From: Mangrovimonas futianensis
Lineage (GTDB): Bacteria > Bacteroidota > Bacteroidia > Flavobacteriales > Flavobacteriaceae
Reading direction: 5' to 3'
Assembly (NCBI RefSeq): GCF_021245805.1
Contig: NZ_JAJJNF010000001.1
Span: forward strand, 434,001 to 498,000
DNA length: 64,000 bases
This document shows positions 1 through 8,256 of the stretch, in pieces. The translations under genes were made by a program, and so were the position numbers. The notes under the pieces were generated by a model. The model saw nothing but the letters and a program-made list of their open reading frames with translations, made no database searches and was not told where the DNA came from. The stretch's first letter is position 1. Each line of letters starts with the position of its first letter.

Positions 1-77
1 GATACCTTTCATGTGTTGTTATGACACCGAAAAGTACGATTTTTTTATTATTCAAAGCCATCTTGTCAAGAAACAAA

Positions 78-104
78 AAAATCCGAAGAGAATCTTCGGA
101 TTTT
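78..104 (-). terminator. Intrinsic terminator of the M56/BlaI operon
   Basis: A perfect 12-bp stem (78-89 with 93-104, loop GAA) is followed, read on the minus strand, by a run of T. It lies about 40 bases past the stop of the M56 peptidase gene, so it should end that operon. Nothing else could be supported in bases 1-146. Confidence 0.8.
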
Positions 105-146
105 AAATTCAATGAAAAGAAAATTTTGAGCCCTTACTGTTTATTG

Positions 147-2009
147 TTATTGACTAACTTGAAATTTAATAGGCAAATAATATGGTACGGTTACTTTTTT
201 ACCTTGATGCTCGCCAGGGATAAAAGTAGGCAGCATTTTAACCACCCTTATAGCCTCAGCTTCAAGCTCAGGTTTCGGCGCTCTAGCCTTGACCTCAGTA
301 ATATTTCCATCTACACCTATTTTAAAAAATACTGAAATCTTTTGAACCCCTGTTAATCCCAGTTCACTTGCTAAATTGGTATTGAAGTTCATAGCAACGA
401 AACGGCTTATCTCTTGGCTAAAGGCTTTCTTTTTTTCTTCTTCTGAATCAAAGGGACCACTATTTGGGAAGGCAGGAACTTGATCTAATACAGCAAAAGG
501 AATTTCAATACGGTCTTTGATTTCTTCATAGAATGGTCCGTCTAAGCCTTCTTCAGAAACTAAGGTTAATAAAGTTTTTAAAGCTAGGTCTTCTTCAACA
601 GTCATATCACCTTTAACCTGAATAGCTTCAAATAAGTCCGAAATACGCTGGTGCAACTCATTCTTTGGTGAAGCAGACATATATGTTTGTACATCCTTAA
701 TGAGCTGTTGGTTGGGTTTGTCTTCTAAAGTAAGCATCTTGAGCAAAAACTCTAGACCTTTCTCTCCTTCCTCTGATATATGTCCTTCGATTTCAATTTG
801 CTCCTTAACCGCATCAATTTGACTCATTAAATTCTTGGAAGATCCCGGCCTATCCTTGGGAAGATTCATTAACAAGGCATAGGAACCCTGTGGGGTATTT
901 ACTTCCATTTTAGAAAACCCTGCAGGAATGGTTTCATCCTTATGGTGAACACTATAGGTTACCTGATCGCTGTTGGAAGCTATCTCTCCCCATGCAACAT
1001 ATTCCTTATTTCCTATTAAAAAGGATTCAAACCGATCATGGATGGCTTTTTTCTCTCCCACCAGTTCTTCCCCCATCCCTAAGGTGTAGGTATATTGATT
1101 TAAATCCAAGTTGTTTTCCGCTGCCTCTGAAGACGTGTCATCTGCACATGATGAGTAAATTAACATTCCCATAACTACCGGAATTAAAAGAGCGTATTTA
1201 AATAATTGAATTTGGTTTGATTTCGATTTTTGTAACATAACTAGTCGTTTTTTGATTAATGATTTTTTAAAAAAAGTGTTGATGAAGGACACGTTTTGAG
1301 TTTCAAAAACTTGTGACAACAGATTTTGATAATATTGTTTTTTATTTTGTTTGACCGCCTGTTGATCGGCGATAAATTCGTGCAAATCAGACATACGGCT
1401 TTGATACATATATATAAGTGGATTAAACCACAAAGGGATACGTAGTAACTCAAAAAAGATTAAATCATAGGTATGCCGTTGCACCACATGAACCTTTTCA
1501 TGATCAACAATCGCTCCTCGTTCGGTTTCATGAATATTGGCGCCTAAAAACACAAAATTGAAAAATGAAAATGCTGTAGTGCTGTTAGGAATTTCCACAA
1601 CATGATACACCGTCCCCTTATCCATTTTATGGGTCTTGATAAGTCGTGAAATCGTATAAATCCGATAAAGAAAATATAGAAGAGATAGAACACCTCCCAA
1701 AATCAAGATGGCATACAAATACCAAAGTGGATTAACATTATTGGTTGTTCCTTGCAATATCACTTCATCCAAGATGATAGGTCCTTGAGTATCAATATTC
1801 AATTTTGGAAGGGACCAAATATAAGTTTGGGGAACCACCTCTTTAAAGCTTTCGATTTTTATTAATGGGATTACAAATGATAAGGCAGAAGTGACCAATA
1901 AATAAACCCGATTCCAATTGAAAAAGGTTTCCTTCTTAAGAAATAAATCATAAACCAAAAGGAAAAGGAGTTGGTAGGCTAACAGTTGTATAAGATAGTG
2001 TATCATCAT
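147..2009 (-). CDS. BlaR1/MecR1-like M56 membrane metallopeptidase with TonB-like C-terminus
   Basis: The product is a 620-residue membrane zinc peptidase of the M56 (BlaR1) family. Seen: hydrophobic segments around residues 5-24, 35-51 and 95-118; the zinc motif HEKVH at 170-174; and a second cluster HEFIAD about 40 residues later. A further hydrophobic segment lies near residue 275. The C-terminal ~70 residues look like a TonB C-terminal domain (conserved GxxxxxxVxFxIxxxGxI pattern). No penicillin-binding sensor domain is visible, so a beta-lactam signal should not be assumed. It overlaps the upstream BlaI-type repressor by 4 bp (ATGA), which fits translational coupling. By family knowledge, the peptidase would inactivate the repressor upon an envelope signal. 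The signal itself is unknown. Confidence 0.85.
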   Translation of the reverse strand: MMIHYLIQLLAYQLLFLLVYDLFLKKETFFNWNRVYLLVTSALSFVIPLIKIESFKEVVPQTYIWSLPKLNIDTQGPIILDEVILQGTTNNVNPLWYLYAILILGGVLSLLYFLYRIYTISRLIKTHKMDKGTVYHVVEIPNSTTAFSFFNFVFLGANIHETERGAIVDHEKVHVVQRHTYDLIFFELLRIPLWFNPLIYMYQSRMSDLHEFIADQQAVKQNKKQYYQNLLSQVFETQNVSFINTFFKKSLIKKRLVMLQKSKSNQIQLFKYALLIPVVMGMLIYSSCADDTSSEAAENNLDLNQYTYTLGMGEELVGEKKAIHDRFESFLIGNKEYVAWGEIASNSDQVTYSVHHKDETIPAGFSKMEVNTPQGSYALLMNLPKDRPGSSKNLMSQIDAVKEQIEIEGHISEEGEKGLEFLLKMLTLEDKPNQQLIKDVQTYMSASPKNELHQRISDLFEAIQVKGDMTVEEDLALKTLLTLVSEEGLDGPFYEEIKDRIEIPFAVLDQVPAFPNSGPFDSEEEKKKAFSQEISRFVAMNFNTNLASELGLTGVQKISVFFKIGVDGNITEVKARAPKPELEAEAIRVVKMLPTFIPGEHQGKKVTVPYYLPIKFQVSQ

Positions 2010-2380
2010 TTCTCTTCTTTATCGATTTCTTTTAAAACTGCTTCCAATTCATTTAAACTGATATCGTTTTTCTTCATAAAAAAAGAAACCATACTTTTAA
2101 AGGAACCCTGAAAGTAATTGTCCATTAAGGTCGTCAAGGATTGATTGCTATAATCCTGTTTCTTAATCAAAGGAAAATAGATATGCCCCTTCCCTTGCTT
2201 TTCGTAATCTACAAACCCCTTGCTTTCCAAAATTCGCACAATGGTTGACACGGTATTATAAGCCGGTTTTGGCTTGGGGAGTTCCGCTATAACTTGTTTT
2301 ACATTGGCTTTTCCCAATTGCCAAAGAACTTGCATGATCTCTTCTTCTGCTTTAGTAAGGGGTTTCATTTTGTCACTCAT
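2006..2380 (-). CDS. BlaI/MecI-type transcriptional repressor
   Basis: A ~124-residue winged-helix repressor of the BlaI/MecI family. The N-terminal half has the typical pattern LTKAEEEIMQVLW followed by AYNTVSTIVRILESKGFV (recognition helix and wing), and the C-terminal half is a helical dimerisation region. I chose the ATG at 2380. The longer frame starts with TTG at 2401, inside the first of three operator-like dyads, which would be an unlikely place for translation to begin. The gene is first in an operon with the M56 peptidase. The three AACTA-N6-TAGTT dyads just upstream suggest autorepression and possibly control of the divergent DUF456 gene. Confidence 0.88.
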   Translation of the reverse strand: MSDKMKPLTKAEEEIMQVLWQLGKANVKQVIAELPKPKPAYNTVSTIVRILESKGFVDYEKQGKGHIYFPLIKKQDYSNQSLTTLMDNYFQGSFKSMVSFFMKKNDISLNELEAVLKEIDKEEK

Positions 2381-2399
2381 AATCACCGTAAATTTATTC

Positions 2400-2461
2400 A
2401 ACTAAGGTTTTAGTTCATTACAAATATAACTAAATTTTTAGTTTAAACTATATTTTTAGTT
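2400..2461. promoter_or_regulatory. Three BlaI-type operator dyads
   Basis: Three copies of AACTA-N6-TAGTT lie at 2400-2415, 2428-2443 and 2446-2461, in the gap between the BlaI-type gene and the divergent DUF456 gene. The arms are identical in all three and only the six central bases differ. BlaI/MecI repressors are known to bind short dyads of this general shape upstream of their own gene. Binding here is inferred. Confidence 0.7.
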
Positions 2462-2508
2462 ATAAATGTAACAATGTTTCAATATCTTAGTCTAACAAAT
2501 AAAATTTT

Positions 2509-3018
2509 ATGGACATTCTCTTAGTTGTTTTTGGTTTCGTTTTTATGCTAGTTGGTATTTTAGGAAGCTTCCTCCCTGTTTTACCTGGCCCCCCTTTAAG
2601 CTGGATTGGTTTACTGCTTTTATATTTAACAAAAGCTGTGACTAATAATTGGTGGGTTTTGGGAGTCACCCTGGTCATTGCCTTAGTAATTGTCGTTTTA
2701 GACTACATCATACCGGTAATGGGAACTAAAAGATTTGGTGGAAGTAAAAAAGGTGTCATCGGTACTACGGTTGGCTTAGTGGTTGCTATATTCCTTCCCA
2801 TTTTTGGAATCTTCGGTATTATCATTTGGCCCTTTTTGGGAGCATTTGTGGGAGAATTAATCAACAGGGCAGATCATCAAACAGCGGCAAAGGCAGCTTT
2901 TGGTTCCTTTCTGGGTTTTTTAACGGGAACTTTTATCAAGTTTCTCGTAGCCATGATTTATCTGGGCTTGTTTATAAAAATACTCATTCAGCACAGTTCA
3001 GAGATATTTGCCTTCTAA
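2509..3018 (+). CDS. DUF456 family membrane protein
   Basis: A 169-residue very hydrophobic protein with several membrane segments and glycine-rich turns (FLPVLPGPPLSWIG near residue 22; VGELINR near residue 115). This pattern and length fit the DUF456 family, whose function is unknown. It is divergent from the BlaI-type gene and shares its operator-bearing upstream region, so it may belong to the same regulon. No enzyme motif is visible. Confidence 0.75.
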   Translation: MDILLVVFGFVFMLVGILGSFLPVLPGPPLSWIGLLLLYLTKAVTNNWWVLGVTLVIALVIVVLDYIIPVMGTKRFGGSKKGVIGTTVGLVVAIFLPIFGIFGIIIWPFLGAFVGELINRADHQTAAKAAFGSFLGFLTGTFIKFLVAMIYLGLFIKILIQHSSEIFAF

Positions 3019-3287
3019 ATGGCACATCAGTATTTTTAAAAATACTGAAGAGGAGGCAAAAAAGGTTTCGAAGTTATTGTGCTTTGAAGAAACCTTATGA
3101 CCTTCTAAAAAAGGTCACAAGGTTAGTGTAAATGCTATTATCAACAAATCTTGTGAGGGATTAATTAAGTTGTTGTTGATAGTCAAATATAAGTCTTCCT
3201 TTAGACAATGTGTTACGGTTTAACCACAAACTTGTTACGGTAAAAACCGTAAATAAAAAAATAAAGAACTAAAGAACAGACATTTAA
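3019..3287. other. Intergenic stretch rich in hairpins and GTTACGGT repeats
   Basis: Between two convergent genes. A perfect 20-bp palindrome at 3028-3047 may end the DUF456 transcript, although no strong T run follows. Further hairpins follow: AAGGTTTC/GAAACCTT, TGACCTT/AAGGTCA, and TATCAACAA paired with TTGTTGATA. The element GTTACGGT occurs twice; the second copy forms TTACGGT-AAAA-ACCGTAA (3235-3252). No coding frame is convincing. Confidence 0.5.
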
Positions 3288-3968
3288 CTAAACAAAACCT
3301 TTCTTTTTGGCCTCTTCCAAAAGGGCCTCATCATTTCCATCAACCACATCAAACAACTCCTTGAGATGTTTCTTTCTTTTCTCTATTGCACTCATGGACA
3401 GACTTATGTGCTCCACTAGACTTTTTGTCTTTACCCCTTGGGCTAATAAATGAAGTATTTTTCTATTGGTATCATCAATGCCCAAGTCATTTGAAATAGA
3501 CTTTCTTAAAATACTATTAACCGTACCACTATAGAATGGGGGATTGTTAATGATTGCCTGAAAAGCACTTGCCAATTCACTGGACGTTAAGTCACTTTTA
3601 ATTAAAAATCCTTCAGGGTTTATGGTTTTAATAATGTTATGAACGCGATATGGTTCATTAAACATGGTGAGAATGACTAATTTTGATTGAGGCATGATTT
3701 TTCGGGCGTGACGAGCCAAATCCTCTCCTGAAGTATATTTACCATCTTTTGAGGGTGGTAAACTAATATCCATAAACAAAACATCATAAGGTTTATTGGA
3801 TTCGTAAGCCTCGTTCATATATTTCAATGACTCATCACAACTATTGGCAATATCAATAATTAAAGTTTGATGTTCCTTTTTGGTTGCTTTAAGGGTCATT
3901 TGGTAACCTTCTATAATGATGGGATGGTCATCGGTCATTAAAATTCGAATGGTTACTTTTTCTTGCAT
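3288..3968 (-). CDS. LuxR-type response regulator
   Basis: A 226-residue two-component response regulator. The N-terminal receiver shows the acidic pair (TDDHP near residue 13) and the phosphoacceptor Asp in VLFMDISLP near residue 67. The C-terminal ~60 residues form a LuxR/NarL-type helix-turn-helix (ILHLLAQGVKTKSLVEHISLS, then AIEKRKKHL). It lies 8 bp downstream of the TPR histidine kinase on the same strand and is almost certainly its partner. Targets are unknown. The GTTACGGT repeats downstream of its stop may be a binding site, but that is speculative. Confidence 0.88.
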   Translation of the reverse strand: MQEKVTIRILMTDDHPIIIEGYQMTLKATKKEHQTLIIDIANSCDESLKYMNEAYESNKPYDVLFMDISLPPSKDGKYTSGEDLARHARKIMPQSKLVILTMFNEPYRVHNIIKTINPEGFLIKSDLTSSELASAFQAIINNPPFYSGTVNSILRKSISNDLGIDDTNRKILHLLAQGVKTKSLVEHISLSMSAIEKRKKHLKELFDVVDGNDEALLEEAKKKGFV

Positions 3969-3976
3969 AATTAAAT

Positions 3977-5986
3977 TTAAATAGGGGTTAAAATGGTTAA
4001 GGTAGTGCCTGCTCCTGGCTGTGACTCTACATGAAACTCTCCATCTATTTCTTTAACTCGAGAGGTCATATTTTTAAGTCCAATTCCTTTTCTGGATTTT
4101 TCAACATCAAACCCTAAACCATCATCAGAAATTTCAAGACAAATTACATCTTTTTTAGCTTTAAAACTAATTTCAACCTTGGTTGCTTGGGCATGTTTAT
4201 ATATGTTTTGAAGGGACTCTTGCACAATTCTATATATATGTATTTTAGTCTTATTAGATACATCGTCCCAATCAATACTACTATCATTGTAAAGTTCAAA
4301 CTTAAGACCATAGGCCTCTGTCTGAGTTTCAACTAGCGTTTTTATGATATCAAAATAACCCGAACCTGCTACAAAATCTGTGTTTAATTCATGGGACACT
4401 TTCCGGATATCCTCTTCTATTTCTTTTAAAGAATGAATATACTTCCCACGTGTTTCTATAGCCTCTTCATTAGACATCATATTCAAACTATCTAGTGTCA
4501 ATCTGGTTCCAAAGAGTCTTCCCAAAACGCCATCATGCAATTCCTGTGATATACGTTTTTTTTCTAATACCCTAGCCTCATCTATTTTGTCTTGTTGGGA
4601 AAGCATCAAGTTATAAATCTCTTCATTCGCCTTTTGCTGTTTTTGTACAAACTGAAGCTCCTTGTTTTTATTGCGCTGATTGACAATAACATAAATAAGC
4701 AAAAATGTTAAGATTAAAGCGCCCGAAAAAATAAGCAAATACATACGCTCTCTAGCAATTTGCTTATTGCGTTCCTTTAGGTTATCAGTTTCATAAGCTA
4801 TACGGGCAAACTTATTTCGAGTAGCCCGTTCCCTAACCTGCAAACTGTCACTTAAAGTAATGTAATCCCGAAGATAGGATTTAGCTTTATCTTCATCCTC
4901 CAGCTGTGATTTTAAAAGAAGAGATCTTAAAATAACATCATTTGAATTCGTTTCCTTACCTAAATTAAACGCTCGGTTGGCATAAATTAAGGCAGAATCC
5001 TTTTTATGTTCTTCCAGATAATATTCAGACGCATACAAACTGACCCACATTATGGACAACCCTTCATTTAAACTATCAGCTAAATGATAAGCTTGCCCAA
5101 AAAGAGAGCTAATGTTTTCATTTTTATAGTTACCTGAATAATATTTTACAGCTGCAAATTCGCTTAATATTGTTGCATAATTTCCTGGATCTTCCATAAG
5201 TTCCTCCTTATTTTGCAACAACCTATCATAGATTTTTAAAGCTTCTTCATAGTTTTTTTGTTCCTTATAGATCAAAGCAATATTGCTGAATGAATGTAAA
5301 TCATACAGCAAATGATCTTCAATTTGAGAACTATAAGTCATCCCTTCTTCATAATACTCAATAGCTTGGTCATAAAGGCCCTGTTGATCTGAAATAATTC
5401 CGAGCAAATTAAAAATAGACCAAAGCGTATCAAGATTGTTCTCCGTCTTTGGAAGGGACTGAATCAATCTTAAAGACTTGATAGCATTACTTTCAGCACC
5501 TAGATAATCCTTTTCATCAAATTGAATGTTAGCCATATTATAAAGAACCTCTCCTTCATTTCTTAAATCATTCAAGGAATTAAACAATTTGGATGCTTTA
5601 TAATAATAAAAATAGGCACTGTCGTTTGACATAGTAGCACGATGATAATACCCAAGATAATAGCTAGTCATAGCTATCGAACTAGAATCATCCAACTTCT
5701 CTGCCAGTTTAAGATTTGCATGATTCCAGATTCTGACCGAATCATAATCTCGTTTCATCAAATACAGATAGGCCAAATACCGGCTTGTATTAAGTTGCAG
5801 CGTATCAATACCCTGATAGGAAGAAATTTCGACAGCCTTTTTAGAATGCTCTATTCTTTCATTAAGACTTAGCGTTCTATCTTTTGATATTTCGTGATAA
5901 TATAATGTACTATCATTCTTGGCATTTTGCCCCCAGATAATACAGTTACTAAAAAGAAAAAGTATGAATAAAACTTTTTTAAGCAA
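3977..5986 (-). CDS. TPR-containing sensor histidine kinase
   Basis: A 669-residue hybrid-topology sensor. An N-terminal signal peptide (ending near NCIIWGQ) leads to a periplasmic array of tetratricopeptide repeats from about residue 60 to 380. A single membrane segment lies near 410-430, followed by a coiled coil. The HisKA_3 dimerisation helix has the phospho-acceptor motif RISQELHDG near residue 478, and the HATPase domain has DDGLGF and GIGLKNM. This is the common Bacteroidota NarX-like architecture with TPR sensing. It sits 8 bp from the response regulator at 3288-3968 and the two form one operon. The sensed ligand cannot be predicted. Confidence 0.88.
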   Translation of the reverse strand: MLKKVLFILFLFSNCIIWGQNAKNDSTLYYHEISKDRTLSLNERIEHSKKAVEISSYQGIDTLQLNTSRYLAYLYLMKRDYDSVRIWNHANLKLAEKLDDSSSIAMTSYYLGYYHRATMSNDSAYFYYYKASKLFNSLNDLRNEGEVLYNMANIQFDEKDYLGAESNAIKSLRLIQSLPKTENNLDTLWSIFNLLGIISDQQGLYDQAIEYYEEGMTYSSQIEDHLLYDLHSFSNIALIYKEQKNYEEALKIYDRLLQNKEELMEDPGNYATILSEFAAVKYYSGNYKNENISSLFGQAYHLADSLNEGLSIMWVSLYASEYYLEEHKKDSALIYANRAFNLGKETNSNDVILRSLLLKSQLEDEDKAKSYLRDYITLSDSLQVRERATRNKFARIAYETDNLKERNKQIARERMYLLIFSGALILTFLLIYVIVNQRNKNKELQFVQKQQKANEEIYNLMLSQQDKIDEARVLEKKRISQELHDGVLGRLFGTRLTLDSLNMMSNEEAIETRGKYIHSLKEIEEDIRKVSHELNTDFVAGSGYFDIIKTLVETQTEAYGLKFELYNDSSIDWDDVSNKTKIHIYRIVQESLQNIYKHAQATKVEISFKAKKDVICLEISDDGLGFDVEKSRKGIGLKNMTSRVKEIDGEFHVESQPGAGTTLTILTPI

Positions 5987-6046
5987 AGAATCTAAATTTG
6001 AAATATCTCAAATTTAAAATAATTAAGGTAAGATTCAATAAATAAA

Positions 6047-6071
6047 AAAGCCTTTCATAATGAAAGGCTTT
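6047..6071 (-). terminator. Intrinsic terminator after the small secreted protein gene
   Basis: A 12-bp perfect stem (6047-6058 with 6060-6071; arm AAAGCCTTTCAT) has a one-base gap at the apex, so the actual loop must open a few pairs. Read on the minus strand it is followed by a T run. It lies 9 bases past the stop of the 62-residue gene and separates it from the histidine kinase gene. Confidence 0.75.
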
Positions 6072-6079
6072 AAATATTG

Positions 6080-6268
6080 TTATTCTCCAGCACCAGGAAG
6101 CTTGTCTCTCCTTACGTGCCTATTGACTTCAAAGTTATAGGCAAACTGATCTGATTTAGAAACAGTTTCTTGAGTTTCTTTTTTCAACTTTTTGTTGGGG
6201 TCTAATTCAGCTTTAGTCAATGCAACACAGAATAAAGCAGCTAGTAAAGTTAATGTTAGGGATTTCAT
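6080..6268 (-). CDS. Small secreted protein, unknown function
   Basis: A 62-residue protein with a clear signal peptide (MKSLTLTLLAALFCVALTKA) and a short charged mature part of about 40 residues ending in KLPGAGE. No domain is recognised. It has its own terminator downstream, so it is probably a monocistronic unit. A strong terminator, a conventional signal peptide and isolation from other frames favour a real gene. Confidence 0.6.
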   Translation of the reverse strand: MKSLTLTLLAALFCVALTKAELDPNKKLKKETQETVSKSDQFAYNFEVNRHVRRDKLPGAGE

Positions 6269-6648
6269 GCTATCTCAATTTTATAATTAAACAATTTTAA
6301 ATACAAATACAGGTACGTTTCGTTCTGAAACAGAACCTTAATTGAGGGATACATGGATTAACTATTGCAAAATAAAAATTCTATTTAGGGGGAATTTCTA
6401 TTTCAATTGAGGGAGCATGACGCAAGGTCATGATGAATGGATTAATTAGTTCCTTAATAAGTTGTATTGAATCTTCAATTTGGGGTCTTAAGAAGGAATA
6501 GTAAATATAGATTCAGTCACTATCGATACCAAAAAAATAACGATGAAAAGCATATTTATTCGTTGAAATGCGTTTTTATTGCAATTAGAGTTGAAATTAT
6601 CGTCTTTAATTGGAGCCTCAAAATACTGAATTTAAGTATTTTGCACAC
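6269..6648. other. Non-coding gap
   Basis: No supportable gene. It contains three small hairpins: GTTCTG-AAA-CAGAAC, CATGAC-N5-GTCATG, and CAAAATACT paired with AGTATTTTG at 6619-6643. The last lies just past the CBS gene stop and may be a weak terminator for it. Confidence 0.4.
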
Positions 6649-7065
6649 CTAATACTGCTTTAATAAGTACTTGATCAAGTCTGTAGTAGTTACTATTCCC
6701 ACCAAATCATCATTACATACTACTGGTAAGGCATGAAATTCTTTGGAAGCTAAAATTTCAGCAACCTCTTTTATGGTACTATCTGGGCTAACACTTATCA
6801 AATTTTTGGTCATAACTTGATCAATGGTGAACATATTATAGACAATAGTTTCCACTTCTTCCTCATCTTCTACCTCATCTGCAAAGCTAATTCTTAAGAG
6901 ATCTGTGAGACTCAACATCCCAACGATTCGCTTTCCTTTAACTACTGGAATATGTCTTATATGATGTTTTTTAAATAAATGTTCAGCCACATCAAGGCCA
7001 TCATCCTGAGTAATGGCAATAACTTCCTTACTCATTATTTCTGAAACAGGAACCAATCTTTTCAT
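6649..7065 (-). CDS. CBS-domain pair protein
   Basis: A 138-residue stand-alone CBS pair. The first domain covers roughly residues 1-60 (MSKEVIAITQDDGLDVAEHLF, then HIRHIPVVKGKRIVGMLSLTDLL) and the second residues 75-138 (IDQVMTKNLISVSPDSTIKE, then HALPVVCNDDLVGIVTTTDLI). Such proteins usually bind adenine nucleotides and act as energy-state switches for partners. No partner is encoded adjacent to it. The next gene on the same strand is 71 bp upstream. Confidence 0.85.
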   Translation of the reverse strand: MKRLVPVSEIMSKEVIAITQDDGLDVAEHLFKKHHIRHIPVVKGKRIVGMLSLTDLLRISFADEVEDEEEVETIVYNMFTIDQVMTKNLISVSPDSTIKEVAEILASKEFHALPVVCNDDLVGIVTTTDLIKYLLKQY

Positions 7066-7136
7066 GAGGAAAACTTTAATAAATTATCTTATTAAATTTA
7101 AGATTTACAACCCATAAAAATTATGACATCGGTCAG

Positions 7137-8003
7137 TTAATACCCCTTAAAATGAAAGTTTAACATCTGCTTTACCAAACCATAAATATGTGGAAATTCC
7201 CTTTTAAACATCTCTGGAGTTTCGATAAAATTTTCCATTATTACTGCTAAAAGTTCGAAGTCATTTGTAAAACCGTAAGCCCTAAAATAACCAGAACTCT
7301 GCATTTCTTCCAATACCTTTGGGTGGTTATTCAAATAAGAAACCAATTCTGCATGTGAATTCAGAAAAATACCCGCACTAGCACTTTTGCCTCTTCGGCT
7401 TAAAAAATTAAAATGGATAGCATGCACTATTTCATGAATAGCCAAATTAATGTTGTCGTCATCAATTTGATATCCATCCTTAAAATCTTCCCACGAGAAA
7501 ACCAACAAGTTCTTTTGTGGATTAAATTCTCCTTTATGGTAAGCGTCATTGAGTCGAGAGTAATATGCCTCAGGATAGATAAAAATGGTTTGTATGATTT
7601 GCAACCTGTAATCCCTTAATCCAAACATCATTTTCACTGCTGTTGCCGCCACAAGAACCTGCATTTCGTCTGTCACCTCAAGCCCCTTACCCACAAATTC
7701 CTTTTCTCTTAAAAATCGAGCCACTCGATGCTCAAAAAAGCTTTGTTGTTTTGGGGTTAGGTATTGATAAAACCTGAATTTTCGTTTTAGAATGACTTGT
7801 TGGTGCGGTTGAAGCTTTTTTAATCCTACATTTAAATGCGTATAAAACAGCTTTTTGTCAATATATTCCACATAGGCCATTTCCAAAAAACGGAAAAATC
7901 GAACACTTAGAAAAGTTGCCATACCTAGGATGTATAACATAAAGAAAACTTGCTTACCTATTCTTTCTATATTCTCTTCTTCTTCAAGGAGTATTTGGAG
8001 CAT
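7137..8003 (-). CDS. MtfA/M90-type zinc metallopeptidase
   Basis: A 288-residue protein with a hydrophobic segment near residues 18-38 and the zinc motif HEIVH (in NLAIHEIVHAIHF, about residue 190). It also has an acidic segment FELLAVIMENFIETPEMF near residue 255, typical of the MtfA (M90) family. MtfA of enterobacteria binds the glucose-PTS repressor Mlc; whether the flavobacterial homologue does something similar is unknown. Its start codon lies only 26 bp from the left end of the integrated element. Before integration the gene would have followed tRNA-Arg(CCT) directly on the same strand. A TAnnTTTG-like element on the minus strand at 8129-8136, inside the element, could now drive it. Confidence 0.8.
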   Translation of the reverse strand: MLQILLEEEENIERIGKQVFFMLYILGMATFLSVRFFRFLEMAYVEYIDKKLFYTHLNVGLKKLQPHQQVILKRKFRFYQYLTPKQQSFFEHRVARFLREKEFVGKGLEVTDEMQVLVAATAVKMMFGLRDYRLQIIQTIFIYPEAYYSRLNDAYHKGEFNPQKNLLVFSWEDFKDGYQIDDDNINLAIHEIVHAIHFNFLSRRGKSASAGIFLNSHAELVSYLNNHPKVLEEMQSSGYFRAYGFTNDFELLAVIMENFIETPEMFKREFPHIYGLVKQMLNFHFKGY

Positions 8004-8028
8004 TTATTTAGGGTACATAAAAGATTTA

Positions 8029-8043
8029 GTAGCCCCACCAGGA
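8029..8043. repeat. Left attachment site (attL)
   Basis: GTAGCCCCACCAGGA is identical to the 3' end of the tRNA-Arg gene at 27876-27890. It stands 26 bp before the start of the M90 peptidase gene and about 210 bp before the integrase start. It marks the left junction of the element. Confidence 0.82.
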
Positions 8044-8183
8044 GGCCAAATTATATTTTTTGTTTTCTATTATTTTACCTCTTTTTACTTTGACTCATAC
8101 TCTATAAGAGAATAATAATAAACCATTACAAACATACTCTTTTAAAATGAACCTTTTAAATATAAAGTTCATAAAATGAAATA

Positions 8184-8238
8184 TGACACACTAAATGACA
8201 CAAAATAATATAATGTGTCACTTTTATCCCTATATTTG
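8184..8238 (+). promoter_or_regulatory. Integrase control region: TGACACA repeats and promoter
   Basis: Two direct copies of TGACACA (8184-8190, 8196-8202) and one inverted copy TGTGTCA (8214-8220) precede a perfect Bacteroidota -7 element TATATTTG (8231-8238). The ATG chosen for the integrase follows at 8257. The repeats may be arm-type integrase or excisionase sites or an operator. No good TTG -33 box was found. Confidence 0.5.
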
Positions 8239-8256
8239 TTAACATTCTTTATCGCT

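Noticed and set aside
21..335. 104-codon plus-strand frame at the left edge
   Set aside because: It overlaps the terminator and the 3' end of the M56 gene in antisense and has no recognisable features.
8041..8050. GGCC after attL looked like the 5' end of a deleted tRNA copy
   Set aside because: Only four bases match the tRNA start, the middle of the tRNA is missing and chance similarity suffices; attL is explained by the 15-bp core.
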